A stretch of DNA of 64,000 nucleotides from Cupriavidus necator N-1 (GTDB lineage Bacteria > Pseudomonadota > Gammaproteobacteria > Burkholderiales > Burkholderiaceae). Below, piece after piece: positions 50,127-60,509 of the stretch (its first letter is position 1; the number at the start of each line of letters is the position of its first letter). The position numbers were made by a program, and so were the translations under genes. The notes under the pieces were generated by a model. That model was not told the origin of the DNA. It did not search any database and worked only from the letters and a program-made list of their open reading frames with translations. Location of the stretch: positions 3,782,001 to 3,846,000 of the forward strand of contig NC_015726.1 in NCBI RefSeq assembly GCF_000219215.1, written 5' to 3'.

Positions 50127-53100
50127 ATGACGCTGTCTGAACTCTGCATCCGCCGTCCGGTGATGACGGTGCTGCTGTGCCTGGCCGTGGTGGTCACCGG
50201 CATCGTGCTGTACCCGACCATCCCCATCGCCGCGCTGCCCAGCTTCAATTCGCCGGTGATCCAGGTCACCGCGACCCTGCCCGGGGCCAGCCCCGAGACC
50301 ATGGCGGCATCGGTCGCCACGCAGCTGGAAAAGCAGTTTGCGACGATCCCGGGCGTGTCGGTGATCAGCTCGTCGAACACGCTCGGCAACTCCAGCATCA
50401 CCATTGAATTCAACAACGACCGCGATATCGACGACGCGGCCGTCGACGTGCAGGCGGCGCTGTTCCGCGCCCAGCGCTCGCTGCCGATCGAGATGACGGT
50501 GCCGCCGTCGTACCGCAAGGTCAACCCGGCCGATGCGCCGGTGCTGCTGCTGGCGATCAACTCGCCGGCGATGAGCCTGGCGGACCTGAACGCCTTCGGC
50601 GACAACCTGATCTCGCCCACGCTGGCCACGCTGCCGGGGGTGGCGCAGGTGCAGATCTTCGGGCAGAAGCGCTTTGCGGTGCGCGTGCGCGCGCACCCGG
50701 ATGCGCTCGCCGCGCGCGGGCTGACGCTGGACGAGCTGGCCACGGCGCTGAACCGCGCCAACGCCAACACGCCGGTGGGCACGCTCGACAGCGCGCGCCA
50801 GACCCTGACCATCCAGGCCAACCGGCAGCTGACCAGCGCCGACGCCTTCCGCAACATCATCGTCGCCAGCCAGCCCAACGGCGCGCTGGTGCGGCTGTCC
50901 GACGTGGCCGAGATCGAGGACAGCGTCGAGACCATCAAGACTGGCAGCTGGCTCAACAACGAGCGCTCGATCGTGCTGGCGGTGCTGCGCCAGCCCGACG
51001 CCAACACCGTGGCGGTGGTCGATGCCATCAAGGCCGCCCTGCCCCGCCTGATCGCGCAGATGCCGGGCTCGGTCAATGTCGCGGTGGTCAACGACCGCTC
51101 GAACTCGATCCGCGAATCGATCCACGACGTGCAGTTCACGCTGGCGCTGACGGTGGCGCTGGTGGTGATGGTGATCTTCCTGTTCCTGCGCCGCGCCGCC
51201 GCCACGCTGATCCCCACGGTGTCACTGCCGATCTCGCTGATCGGCACGGTGGCGCTGATGAAGGCGTTTGGCTACAGCCTGGACAACGTCTCGCTGCTGG
51301 CCATCACGCTGGCGGTGGGCCTGGTGGTGGACGACGCCATCGTCATGCTCGAGAACATCGTGCGCCATATCGAGGACGGCGTGGCGCCGCTCAAGGCCGC
51401 GCTGGTGGGTTCGCGCGAGATGGGCTTCACCATCCTGTCGATCTCGATCTCGCTGGTGGCGGTGTTTATCCCGATCTTCTTCATGCCGGGCGTGATCGGG
51501 CTGTTGTTCCATGAGTTCGCGGCGGTGGTGTCGCTGGCGATCCTGGTGTCGGCGCTGGTGTCGCTGACGCTGATCCCGATGCTGTGCGCACGTTTCCTGT
51601 CGGCCGAGAACGTGCCGGTGGATGAATCGCACCATGCCTACGGCGACCACGTGCCAGCGCAGCCCGCCATCGCGCAGAAGCAGACCTTCGGCATGCGCTC
51701 CACGCAGTGGTTCGAGAACCTGTTCGAGTTCACGCTGCACCGCTATGCGCGCGGGCTGGACTGGTGCCTGACACATCGCCGCACCGTGCTGGCGGTCGCA
51801 GGGCTGACGTTCGTGCTGACCGCGGTGCTGTTCGTCACCATTCCCAAGGGCTTCTTCCCCGAGGAAGACATCGGCCAGATCCGCGTCAACGCCGAAGGCC
51901 CGCAGGACATCTCCTTCGACGCCATGGCCGAGCGCCTGCGCGACGCCGCCGAGCGCATGCGCGCCAACCCCGCGGTCAAGAGCATCGTGGTCGCCATCGG
52001 CGGCGGCCCGTCGCCGGCCATCAACACCGGGCGCATGTTTGTCGAACTGAAGCCGCGTGGCGAACGTGAGGTCATGCCCAGGGTGATCGAGTCGCTGCGG
52101 CGCGATGTTGCCGGGGTGCCGGGGCTGGCGGTGTACTTTGCGCCGGTGCAGAACCTGCAACTGGGCGGGCGCCAGAGCAAGAGCCGCTACCAGTACACAT
52201 TGCAGAGTGTGAAGGCCGGCCAGCTGCAGGACTCCTCCGACAAGCTGATGGCGAAGATGCGCGCCGATCCGATCTTCCGCGACGTCACCAGCGATTCGCA
52301 GCAGTCCGGCCTGGAGGCGCACCTGTCGATCGACCGCGACAAGGCCAATGCGCTCGGCGTGCAGATGCAGGACGTGCGCACCGCGCTTTATTCCGCTTTC
52401 GGCGAGCGGCAGGTGTCGACCATCTACACGCCGATCGACAACTACTACGTGATCCTGCAGGCGGCCGATGTCGACCGCACCGACGAGAGCGCGTTCTCCA
52501 AGCTCTATGTGCGCAGCAAGACCGGCCAGATGGTGCCGATCTCCGCCTTCGCCACCACCGAGCGCCGGGTCGGGCCGATTGCCGTCAACCACCAGGGACA
52601 GCTGCCTTCGGTGACGGTGTCGTTCAACCTGGCACCGGGCGCGGCGCTGGGCGATGCTTCGGCGCGCATCGACCGCTACCGGCAGGAGATCGCCATGCCC
52701 AGCTCGATCTTCACCAGCTGGGGCGGCGACGCGGCAGTGTTCCAGTCGTCGCAGACCACGCAGATCGTGCTGCTGGTTGCGGCCATCGCGGTGATCTACA
52801 CGCTGCTGGGCGTGCTGTATGAAAGCTATATCCACCCGCTGACCATCCTGGCGGGTTTGCCCTCGGCGGCGGTGGGCGCGTTGCTGACCTTGTTTATCTT
52901 CAACGTGGAGCTGTCGCTGATCGCGGTGATCGGCGTGCTGATGCTGATCGGCATCGTCAAGAAGAACGCCATCATGATGATCGACTTCGCGCTGGCCGCG
53001 CAGCGTGAACAGGGCATGCCGCCGGCCAAGGCGATCCGGCAGGCGTGCCTGCTGCGCTTCCGGCCGATCATGATGACGACCTTTGCCGCGGTGATGGGCG

Positions 53101-53324
53101 CGTTGCCGCTGGCGCTCGGCTTAGGCGCCGGTGCCGAGCTGCGCCAGCCGCTGGGCCTGGCCGTGGTTGGCGGCCTGCTGTTCTCGCAGGTGATTACGCT
53201 GTTCATCACGCCGGTGATCTACCTCGCGCTGGACCGGTTCTCCGGGACGGGGCCGCTGCAGATCGATTCGGAGGGGAACAAGCTGCCGGAGAAGGCGCCG
53301 GGCGAGACGGTGCACCAGCACTGA
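50127..53324 (+). CDS. RND multidrug efflux transporter (MdtB/MdtC-like)
   Basis: A 1065-residue inner-membrane proton antiporter. It starts LSELCIRRPVMTVLL, the standard RND beginning; helix 4 contains the paired proton-relay aspartates in GLVVDDAIVMLEN; the second-half motif GIVKKNAIMMIDFA is intact. Length suits the HAE-1 family (1030-1065). It pairs with the adaptor upstream and ends at a terminator. MdtB/C resemblance suggests export of detergents, bile-salt-like or aromatic compounds, but substrates are inferred only. Confidence 0.96.
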   Translation: MTLSELCIRRPVMTVLLCLAVVVTGIVLYPTIPIAALPSFNSPVIQVTATLPGASPETMAASVATQLEKQFATIPGVSVISSSNTLGNSSITIEFNNDRDIDDAAVDVQAALFRAQRSLPIEMTVPPSYRKVNPADAPVLLLAINSPAMSLADLNAFGDNLISPTLATLPGVAQVQIFGQKRFAVRVRAHPDALAARGLTLDELATALNRANANTPVGTLDSARQTLTIQANRQLTSADAFRNIIVASQPNGALVRLSDVAEIEDSVETIKTGSWLNNERSIVLAVLRQPDANTVAVVDAIKAALPRLIAQMPGSVNVAVVNDRSNSIRESIHDVQFTLALTVALVVMVIFLFLRRAAATLIPTVSLPISLIGTVALMKAFGYSLDNVSLLAITLAVGLVVDDAIVMLENIVRHIEDGVAPLKAALVGSREMGFTILSISISLVAVFIPIFFMPGVIGLLFHEFAAVVSLAILVSALVSLTLIPMLCARFLSAENVPVDESHHAYGDHVPAQPAIAQKQTFGMRSTQWFENLFEFTLHRYARGLDWCLTHRRTVLAVAGLTFVLTAVLFVTIPKGFFPEEDIGQIRVNAEGPQDISFDAMAERLRDAAERMRANPAVKSIVVAIGGGPSPAINTGRMFVELKPRGEREVMPRVIESLRRDVAGVPGLAVYFAPVQNLQLGGRQSKSRYQYTLQSVKAGQLQDSSDKLMAKMRADPIFRDVTSDSQQSGLEAHLSIDRDKANALGVQMQDVRTALYSAFGERQVSTIYTPIDNYYVILQAADVDRTDESAFSKLYVRSKTGQMVPISAFATTERRVGPIAVNHQGQLPSVTVSFNLAPGAALGDASARIDRYRQEIAMPSSIFTSWGGDAAVFQSSQTTQIVLLVAAIAVIYTLLGVLYESYIHPLTILAGLPSAAVGALLTLFIFNVELSLIAVIGVLMLIGIVKKNAIMMIDFALAAQREQGMPPAKAIRQACLLRFRPIMMTTFAAVMGALPLALGLGAGAELRQPLGLAVVGGLLFSQVITLFITPVIYLALDRFSGTGPLQIDSEGNKLPEKAPGETVHQH

Positions 53325-53344
53325 GGCACCGGCAGGCAAGAGGT

Positions 53345-53365
53345 GGCCGCAGCTTTGCTGCGGCC
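53345..53365 (+). terminator. Rho-independent terminator of the RND operon
   Basis: Perfect 9-bp arms GGCCGCAGC (53345-53353) and GCTGCGGCC (53357-53365) with loop TTT, followed by TCTTTGCTTT. Confidence 0.9.
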
Positions 53366-53487
53366 TCTTTGCTTTCGAGGCGCCGGCCAGGGTCGACGAC
53401 GTGACCATCATCACCAACCCGGGCAACAAGCGGGAGCGCAGGCCGCCAACCCCGCCACGACAACGAGGTAAGGAAAGGAACCGCGTG

Positions 53488-54336
53488 ATGTCACTCCGTT
53501 TTCCTGTCGCAAACATGCGTGCCGGCATGCTGGCCGCCGCTGTCGCTGTGCTCGCCACCGGCTGCGCGGCCACCCGCCCCGCGCCCGAGGCGGTCAGCGC
53601 CGCCTTTGCCGGCAAATCTTACGTGCTGTTGGGCGAGGTCCACGATAACGCCGCCGCGCAGCAGCAACGCCTGGCCGCGCTGACGCGTGCCGTCGAGCAT
53701 GGCTGGCGCCCGGCCATCGCCATGGAGCAGTTTGACCGCGAGCGCCAGGCGGATATCGAGCGCGCCCGCCGCGAGCGCCCGCGCGATGCCGACTACCTGA
53801 TCGCCCAGGCCGGCGGCGATGCCTGGCAATGGCCGCTGTACCGGCCGGTGGTGGCGCTGGCGTTGCAGTACGACCTGCCGCTGGTGGCGGCCAACCTGTC
53901 GCGCGCCGACGCCGGCAAGATCGTGCGCGGCGGACTGGACAGCCTGTTCCCGGCCGGCGAGCGCCAGCAACTGGGCCTGTCCGGTGCGCTGCCCGACGAC
54001 CTCGTGGCGGCGCAGACGGCGGTGCTCGACCTGGGCCACTGCGGCAATTTCCCAAAGGCCATGCTGCCCGGGATGCTGGCGGCGCAGGCCGCGCGCGATG
54101 CGGTGATGGCGCAGACGCTGCGCCCCTACGCGCTGCGCGGCGCGGTGCTGATCGCCGGCAACGGCCACGTGCGGCGCGACATCGGCGTGCCGCGCTGGCT
54201 GGGGGTGGGCGTGGCGCAGGTGGTCAGCGTGGGGTATGTGGAAAACCCGCCGGCCGACGGCGAGTTCGACATGGCCGTGGTGGTGCCGGCGGTGGCGCGC
54301 AAGGACCCATGCCTGCAGGCGAAGCCGGCGGGTTGA
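53488..54336 (+). CDS. ChaN-like haem-binding lipoprotein
   Basis: A 282-residue protein with a lipoprotein signal (AAAVAVLATGC) and the ChaN/Cofac_haem_bdg domain: YVLLGEVHDNAAAQQ, AIAMEQFDRERQ, GHCGNFPKAMLPGM and LIAGNGHVRRDIGVP. Family members are outer-membrane or periplasmic haem- or iron-linked lipoproteins, some in iron-acquisition systems. No Fur-type box was recognised upstream. Start ATG 53488 follows AAGGAA. Confidence 0.9.
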   Translation: MSLRFPVANMRAGMLAAAVAVLATGCAATRPAPEAVSAAFAGKSYVLLGEVHDNAAAQQQRLAALTRAVEHGWRPAIAMEQFDRERQADIERARRERPRDADYLIAQAGGDAWQWPLYRPVVALALQYDLPLVAANLSRADAGKIVRGGLDSLFPAGERQQLGLSGALPDDLVAAQTAVLDLGHCGNFPKAMLPGMLAAQAARDAVMAQTLRPYALRGAVLIAGNGHVRRDIGVPRWLGVGVAQVVSVGYVENPPADGEFDMAVVVPAVARKDPCLQAKPAG

Positions 54337-54662
54337 CGGGCCTGCGCCCGCGCTGCAATGCGCCATCCACGTAAACCCCGACCCATTCTCCCCCCAATTG
54401 ACAGCCTTTTGACAGTTTCCGCCGCCTAGAATCCGCCCCATGACCGGTAATTCCGGTCTGACGTTCACCAAAAATCCAAGAACAGTCCCGGCCACGCCCC
54501 GCCGCGCCGGACAGGAGACAAGCACCGGCACTGCGCCTTTCGCACAGTCCCCCCGGGCTACCTTCCCGTCCTCGCAACGCAGTGGCAGCCGGAACGCCCG
54601 GGTCGGATCGCGGCTGCCAGCAGGCTGGCACGGCGCATCCCCGGTACAACCAGGAGACCGCT
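54337..54662. other. 326-bp region upstream of the tricarboxylate operon
   Basis: Holds two TTGACA hexamers 11 bp apart (54398 and 54409), a TAGAAT at 54427 whose spacing from either is not ideal (12 or 23 bp), and a GACCGG-TAATT-CCGGTC dyad at 54442-54458. No gene is seen. Confidence 0.5.
54442..54458. promoter_or_regulatory. Dyad GACCGG-TAATT-CCGGTC
   Basis: Perfect 6-bp arms directly downstream of the TTGACA/TAGAAT elements, 205 bp before the binding-protein gene. Position suits an operator. Inference only. Confidence 0.35.
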
Positions 54663-55631
54663 ATGCGCCGTACCTATTCCCGCCTGGCCCATGCCGTGAT
54701 GGCATCGGCCGCCGTTGCCGCCACCTTCGCCGCCGCGCCGGCCTTTGCGTTGGACAGCGTCAAGGTCATGATCGGCGCCAACCCGGGCGGCGGCTTTGAC
54801 CAGACCGGCCGCTCGCTGGGCGCCGCGATGATTGCCGCGGGCACGGCCAAGACCGCCTCGTACGACAACAAGGGCGGCGCCGGTGGCACCATCGCGCTGA
54901 CCCAGTTCGTCAATACCGACAAGGGCAATCCCAATGCGCTGATGGTGGTGGGCGCGGTGATGGTGGGCGCGATCGAGACCAACAAGCCGCCGGTCACGCT
55001 GAAGAACGCCACCCCGATCGCGCGCCTGTTCGCCGACACCATGGTCATCACCGTGCCGGCCAGCTCGCCGATCAAGTCGGTCAAGGACCTGACCACGCAG
55101 CTCAAGGCCAACCCGGGCAGCGTCAGCTGGGGCGGCGGCTCCAAGGGTTCGATCGACCACATCCTGGCCGGCCTGATCGCCAAGGAAAGCGGCGTCGACC
55201 CGAAGAAGATCAACTACGTACCCTTCCAGGGCGGCGGCGAAGCCTCGGCCTCGATCATGGGCGGCCACGTGACGGTGGGCATTGCCGGCGTGTCGGAATT
55301 CCTGCCCTTCATCAAGAGCGGCAAGATGCGCGCGCTGGCGGTGACCTCCAAGGACCGCACCGCCGATATCCCGACGCTCAAGGAGCAAGGCGTGAACGTC
55401 GAGATCTACAACTGGCGCGGCGTGTACGGCGCGCCCGGCATCAGCGCCGAGCAGCGCAAGGCCATGATCGACGCCGTGGTCAAGGCCACCGAGAGCAAGT
55501 CCTGGAAGGACACGCTGCAGAAGAACGACTGGACCCCGTTCCTGCTGACCGGCGACGAGTTCGGCAAGTTCGTCGACAGCGAATCGGCCCGCCTGGGCGG
55601 CTCGCTGCGTGAACTGGGCGTGGCCAAGTAA
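54663..55631 (+). CDS. Bug family tripartite tricarboxylate transporter binding protein (TctC-like)
   Basis: A 322-residue periplasmic binding protein with a clean signal peptide (VMASAAVAATFAAAPAFA). The Bug fold start KVMIGANPGGGFDQTGRSL and the YDNKGGAGGTIALTQFV loop contact a carboxylate ligand in this family; SWGGGSKGSIDHILAGLI and FQGGGEASASIMGGHV are further motifs. The two membrane subunits follow on the same strand. This is one of the few Bug proteins encoded with its own TctBA, suggesting a dedicated citrate or tricarboxylate-like uptake system. Confidence 0.95.
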   Translation: MRRTYSRLAHAVMASAAVAATFAAAPAFALDSVKVMIGANPGGGFDQTGRSLGAAMIAAGTAKTASYDNKGGAGGTIALTQFVNTDKGNPNALMVVGAVMVGAIETNKPPVTLKNATPIARLFADTMVITVPASSPIKSVKDLTTQLKANPGSVSWGGGSKGSIDHILAGLIAKESGVDPKKINYVPFQGGGEASASIMGGHVTVGIAGVSEFLPFIKSGKMRALAVTSKDRTADIPTLKEQGVNVEIYNWRGVYGAPGISAEQRKAMIDAVVKATESKSWKDTLQKNDWTPFLLTGDEFGKFVDSESARLGGSLRELGVAK

Positions 55632-55714
55632 GAACCGCCCGCAGCACTGCTTCAACCCGCTTTACCTGTCGTGCCTGCCAACCCCGCCGGTGAACCCGGC
55701 GGCAGGAAAACGGC

Positions 55715-55773
55715 GCAGGGCCCGGTGTCCACCTGCGATACCAGACAAATAACCATACGTCGCCGGGCCCTGC
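55715..55773 (+). other. Intercistronic inverted repeat between the binding-protein gene and tctB
   Basis: Arms GCAGGGCCCGG (55715-55725) and CCGGGCCCTGC (55763-55773), 37 nt apart, in the 215-bp spacer. Transcribed, they would form an 11-bp GC-only stem. It could protect the upstream mRNA so that the binding protein is made in excess. No T-run, so full termination is unlikely. Confidence 0.5.
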
Positions 55774-55846
55774 CGCCGCGCGGGCAGCACCTGACAGCGT
55801 CGCGGACGCCAGCGCCCCTGCTGGCGACAAAGGCCAAGGAGTCTCC

Positions 55847-56320
55847 ATGAAACCCTCGCACCTCACCATCGGCATTGCCGTGCTGGCGCTCTCGCTGTTC
55901 TTCTTCCTCGGGCTGTCCGGCATTTCCGGCGAAGAGGGTTATGCCGGCCTGTCGCCGCGCTTCATGCCCACGCTGGTGGCCGTCGGCCTGGCGGTGTGCG
56001 GCGCGCTGCTGACGTGGCAGGGCGTGCGCGGCGGTTTCCGCAACATGCCGGAAGAAGATGCCGAGTTGCCGGACGCGCCGCACAACTTCGGCGGCTTCCT
56101 GTGGGTGGCCACGGGCCTGGTGCTGAACATGGCGCTGATCGGCACGCTTGGCTTCGTGTTCGCTTCCACGCTCCTGATGGTGTGCGTGGCGCGCGGCTAC
56201 GGCAGCCGCCGCATCGTGCGCGATGCGCTGATCGGCCTGTGCATCACGGTGCCGATGTGGGCGCTGTTTGAATTCCTGCTCGGCATCAACCTGCCGCTGC
56301 TGCCCATCGCTGGCTTCTGA
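55847..56320 (+). CDS. tctB: Tripartite tricarboxylate transporter small membrane subunit TctB
   Basis: A 157-residue protein with four predicted membrane helices ([64 protein letters not shown]), the TctB layout. It forms the transporter core with TctA, whose gene starts 32 bp downstream. Confidence 0.93.
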   Translation: MKPSHLTIGIAVLALSLFFFLGLSGISGEEGYAGLSPRFMPTLVAVGLAVCGALLTWQGVRGGFRNMPEEDAELPDAPHNFGGFLWVATGLVLNMALIGTLGFVFASTLLMVCVARGYGSRRIVRDALIGLCITVPMWALFEFLLGINLPLLPIAGF

Positions 56321-56352
56321 GCCCGCCCGCCCGACCAGCAAGGAGTCATCGA

Positions 56353-57867
<1,515 letters not shown>

Positions 57868-57894
57868 TGCGCGCGATCTTGCGGTAAGCTTTGC

Positions 57895-57925
57895 GAGGCC
57901 CGCACGCCAATGGTGTGCGGGCCTC
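57895..57925 (+). terminator. Rho-independent terminator after tctA
   Basis: Perfect 11-bp arms GAGGCCCGCAC (57895-57905) and GTGCGGGCCTC (57915-57925) with a 9-nt loop, followed by TTGTCTTT. Confidence 0.8.
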
Positions 57926-57991
57926 TTGTCTTTCGTCGTCCGTCTTCCAGAACAACAAGCCGCCGGCGCTCCCGCGCCAGGCCGCTGTCAC

Positions 57992-59050
57992 ATGCGTCTC
58001 TTCTCCAACCCTTGGCTATCCGCGCTGCCCACGCTGGCACTCGGGCTGGCCGCCGCCCTGCTCTGCACCGCGCTGCATACCCCGCTGCCGTGGATGATCG
58101 GCCCGTTGCTGTCCGTGGCCGCCGCGCGCATGGCCGGGGCCGACCTGCGGGCGCCGTCGCAGGCCCGCAATGCGGGCCAGTGGGTGATCGGCGCGTCGCT
58201 CGGGCTCTACTTCACGCCGGACGTGGTGGCGCGGCTGGTGGAGTACCTGCCCTACATCATTGCCGGCTCGCTGTTCGCGCTGGTGCTGGGCGCGGGCGGC
58301 GCCATCCTGCTGCGGCGGACCACCGGCGTGGCCTTCAAGACCGCGTTCTTCTCCACCGCCATCGGCGGCGCCTCGGAGATGGCCAACCTGGCCGAGCGCA
58401 ACGGCGCGCGCATCGACCAGGTGGCGGCCGCGCATTCGCTGCGGGTGCTGATGGTGGTGGTGACCGTGCCGGCGATCTTCCAGTACGGCGGCATCCACGG
58501 GCTCGACCCCTATATCCCCGGCCCGCGCGTGGTCAGCGCGCCGGGGCTGCTGGCGCTGATCGCCATCACGCTGGGCGTGGCGCTGCTGGTGAAGCGGCTG
58601 AACATGCCCAACCCGTTCGTGATCGGCACGCTGCTGGCCGCGGCGGTGTTGACTGCATCCGGGATCGAACTGTCGGCCATCCCCACCTGGATGAGCCGTG
58701 CCGGCCAGTTGCTGATCGGGGTCTCGCTGGGGGTGCGCTTCTCGCGCGAGTTCCTGCATACCGCGCCGCGCTTCCTGTCGGGCGTGGCGCTCTACACGGT
58801 GCTGGCGCTGGTGGTATCGGCGCTGGTGGGCTGGGGGCTGTCGGCGCTGTCGGGCGCGCACCCGGCCACGGTGATCCTGGGCACCACGCCGGGCGGCATT
58901 GCCGAGATGTGCATCACCGCCAAGGTGCTGGAGGTGGGGGTGCCGCTGGTGACGGCGTTCCACGTGATCCGGATGGCCTTCGTGGTGCTGGCCACCGGCC
59001 CCCTGTATCATTGCCTCAAACATCGCGTCGCGCCGGAGGAGACAGAGTAG
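57992..59050 (+). CDS. AbrB-family (PF05145) membrane protein
   Basis: A 352-residue protein with about ten helices in two homologous halves, a family often misnamed ammonia monooxygenase or AbrB regulator. Motifs: LHTPLPWMIGPLLSV, ASLGLYFTPDVV, STAIGGASEMANLAERNGA in the first half and GTTPGGIAEMCITAKVL in the second. Some relatives sit beside tricarboxylate transporters; function is probably transport or regulation of it. Start ATG 57992 places the first helix at once. Confidence 0.88.
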   Translation: MRLFSNPWLSALPTLALGLAAALLCTALHTPLPWMIGPLLSVAAARMAGADLRAPSQARNAGQWVIGASLGLYFTPDVVARLVEYLPYIIAGSLFALVLGAGGAILLRRTTGVAFKTAFFSTAIGGASEMANLAERNGARIDQVAAAHSLRVLMVVVTVPAIFQYGGIHGLDPYIPGPRVVSAPGLLALIAITLGVALLVKRLNMPNPFVIGTLLAAAVLTASGIELSAIPTWMSRAGQLLIGVSLGVRFSREFLHTAPRFLSGVALYTVLALVVSALVGWGLSALSGAHPATVILGTTPGGIAEMCITAKVLEVGVPLVTAFHVIRMAFVVLATGPLYHCLKHRVAPEETE

Positions 59051-59100
59051 CGGTCCGCCACAGGACGGCTACGGTGCGGCCAGCCAGAACCAGGAGCGCC

Positions 59101-59523
59101 ATGTCCGAAGCCGCACCGCAATTCAGCCTCACCGAGATCGAAGCCACGCTGGAGTGCGTGCTGGCGCCATGGGTGCGCCAGCTCGGCCTGCGCGCCGAAG
59201 CCGTCGATGCCCGGGGCGTCACGTTGCGCCTGCCGTTCAGCGAGTCGTTCCGCCATGCGGGCGGCGTGGTCTGCGGCCAGGTGCTGATGTCCGCCGCCGA
59301 TACCGCCATGATCGTCGCCGTGGCCAGCGCGCTGGGCGCCTTCCGCCCGATGACCACGGTCACGCTCACCACCAACTTCATGCGCCCGGTGATCGACGGC
59401 GACGTGCTGGTGCGCGCCAACGTGCTGCGCCTGGGCAAGACCGTGGTGTTCGGCGAGATCGAGCTGACCGGCACCGACGGCAAGCTGGCGGTGCAGGCCA
59501 CCACCACCTACGCCCTGCTCTGA
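59101..59523 (+). CDS. PaaI family thioesterase (hotdog fold)
   Basis: A 140-residue protein. The hotdog core is seen in FRHAGGVVCGQVLMSAADTA (helix with the conserved Gly and Asp) and MTTVTLTTNFMRPVIDGDVL. Such enzymes hydrolyse acyl-CoA thioesters; the acyl group is unknown. It begins 50 bp after the AbrB-family gene with AGGAGC before ATG, and the patatin gene follows 22 bp later, so the three probably form one transcript. Confidence 0.92.
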   Translation: MSEAAPQFSLTEIEATLECVLAPWVRQLGLRAEAVDARGVTLRLPFSESFRHAGGVVCGQVLMSAADTAMIVAVASALGAFRPMTTVTLTTNFMRPVIDGDVLVRANVLRLGKTVVFGEIELTGTDGKLAVQATTTYALL

Positions 59524-59545
59524 TCCCCTCGCAACGTCAGCGTCC

Positions 59546-60442
59546 ATGACCTCCGGCCACGCCAATCCCTTCGACCAGATCGTCTTTGCCGGCGGCGGCA
59601 ACCGCTGCTGGTGGCAGGCGGGCTGGTGGGACACGGTCGCGCCGGAACTGCAGCTGCGCCCGCGCGTGATCGCCGCGATCTCGGCCGGCGCGGCGACGGC
59701 GTGCATGGTCTATGCGCACGATTCGCACCAGACCATGGACTACTACCGCGAGGTGCTGTCCAACAACCGCCGCAATGCCTACTGGGGCAACCTGCTGCGC
59801 AATGAGCGCGTGTTCCCACATTACGGCATCTACCGCACCGCGCTGCTGACGATCTTCGCCGACGGGCGCCTCTCGCACCTGCAGCAGGCGCCGGAAATCC
59901 GCATCGGCGTGGCCCATATCCCGCGCTGGAGCGGCCCGCGCCTGGCGGTGGCAGCGGGGCTGCTGGCGTACAACATCGACAAGCATGTGCTCAAGACGCT
60001 GCACCCGCGGCTGGGGCGCAAGCTGGGCTTCCGCCCGGAGTTCGTGCGCGCGCAGGACTGCGCCTCGCCCGAGCAGCTGGCCGACCTGCTGCTGCAGTCG
60101 GCCTCCACGCCACCGTTCACGCCGGTGCTGCGCCGCGGCGGCCGCCCGGTGCTGGACGGCGGGCTGGTCGACAATGTGCCCGTGGACGCGCTCGATGCCA
60201 CCCCGGGCAATGTGCTGGTGCTGGTGACACGGCTGTATCCGCGCCCGCGCCGTTTCGTGCTTGAGCAAGGCGGCCAGCGCCGCCTGTACCTGCAGCCCTC
60301 GCAGCGCGTGCCGATCTCGAGCTGGGACTACACCCGGCCCGATGCCATGACGCACGCCTATGAGCTGGGCCGCCGCGACGGGGAAACTTTCCTGCGCGAG
60401 TGGCCGTCGATCCTGAATACCGAACTGCGGCCCGCTGCCTAG
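59546..60442 (+). CDS. Patatin-like phospholipase
   Basis: A 298-residue predicted serine lipase. The oxyanion hole is GGGNR near residue 17, the nucleophile S46 lies in AISAGAAT (Ala in place of the first Gly of GxSxG), and the catalytic Asp D204 is in LDGGLVDNVP. These form the Ser-Asp dyad of patatins. There is no signal peptide. Substrate is likely a membrane phospholipid or acyl ester. Confidence 0.9.
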   Translation: MTSGHANPFDQIVFAGGGNRCWWQAGWWDTVAPELQLRPRVIAAISAGAATACMVYAHDSHQTMDYYREVLSNNRRNAYWGNLLRNERVFPHYGIYRTALLTIFADGRLSHLQQAPEIRIGVAHIPRWSGPRLAVAAGLLAYNIDKHVLKTLHPRLGRKLGFRPEFVRAQDCASPEQLADLLLQSASTPPFTPVLRRGGRPVLDGGLVDNVPVDALDATPGNVLVLVTRLYPRPRRFVLEQGGQRRLYLQPSQRVPISSWDYTRPDAMTHAYELGRRDGETFLREWPSILNTELRPAA

Positions 60443-60509
60443 TGTTTCGTTTGCTGGCGCTGGCCTGATTGTTGTCGATGCGGCCCGTGTGCCGCAACAG
60501 GAGGCATGG

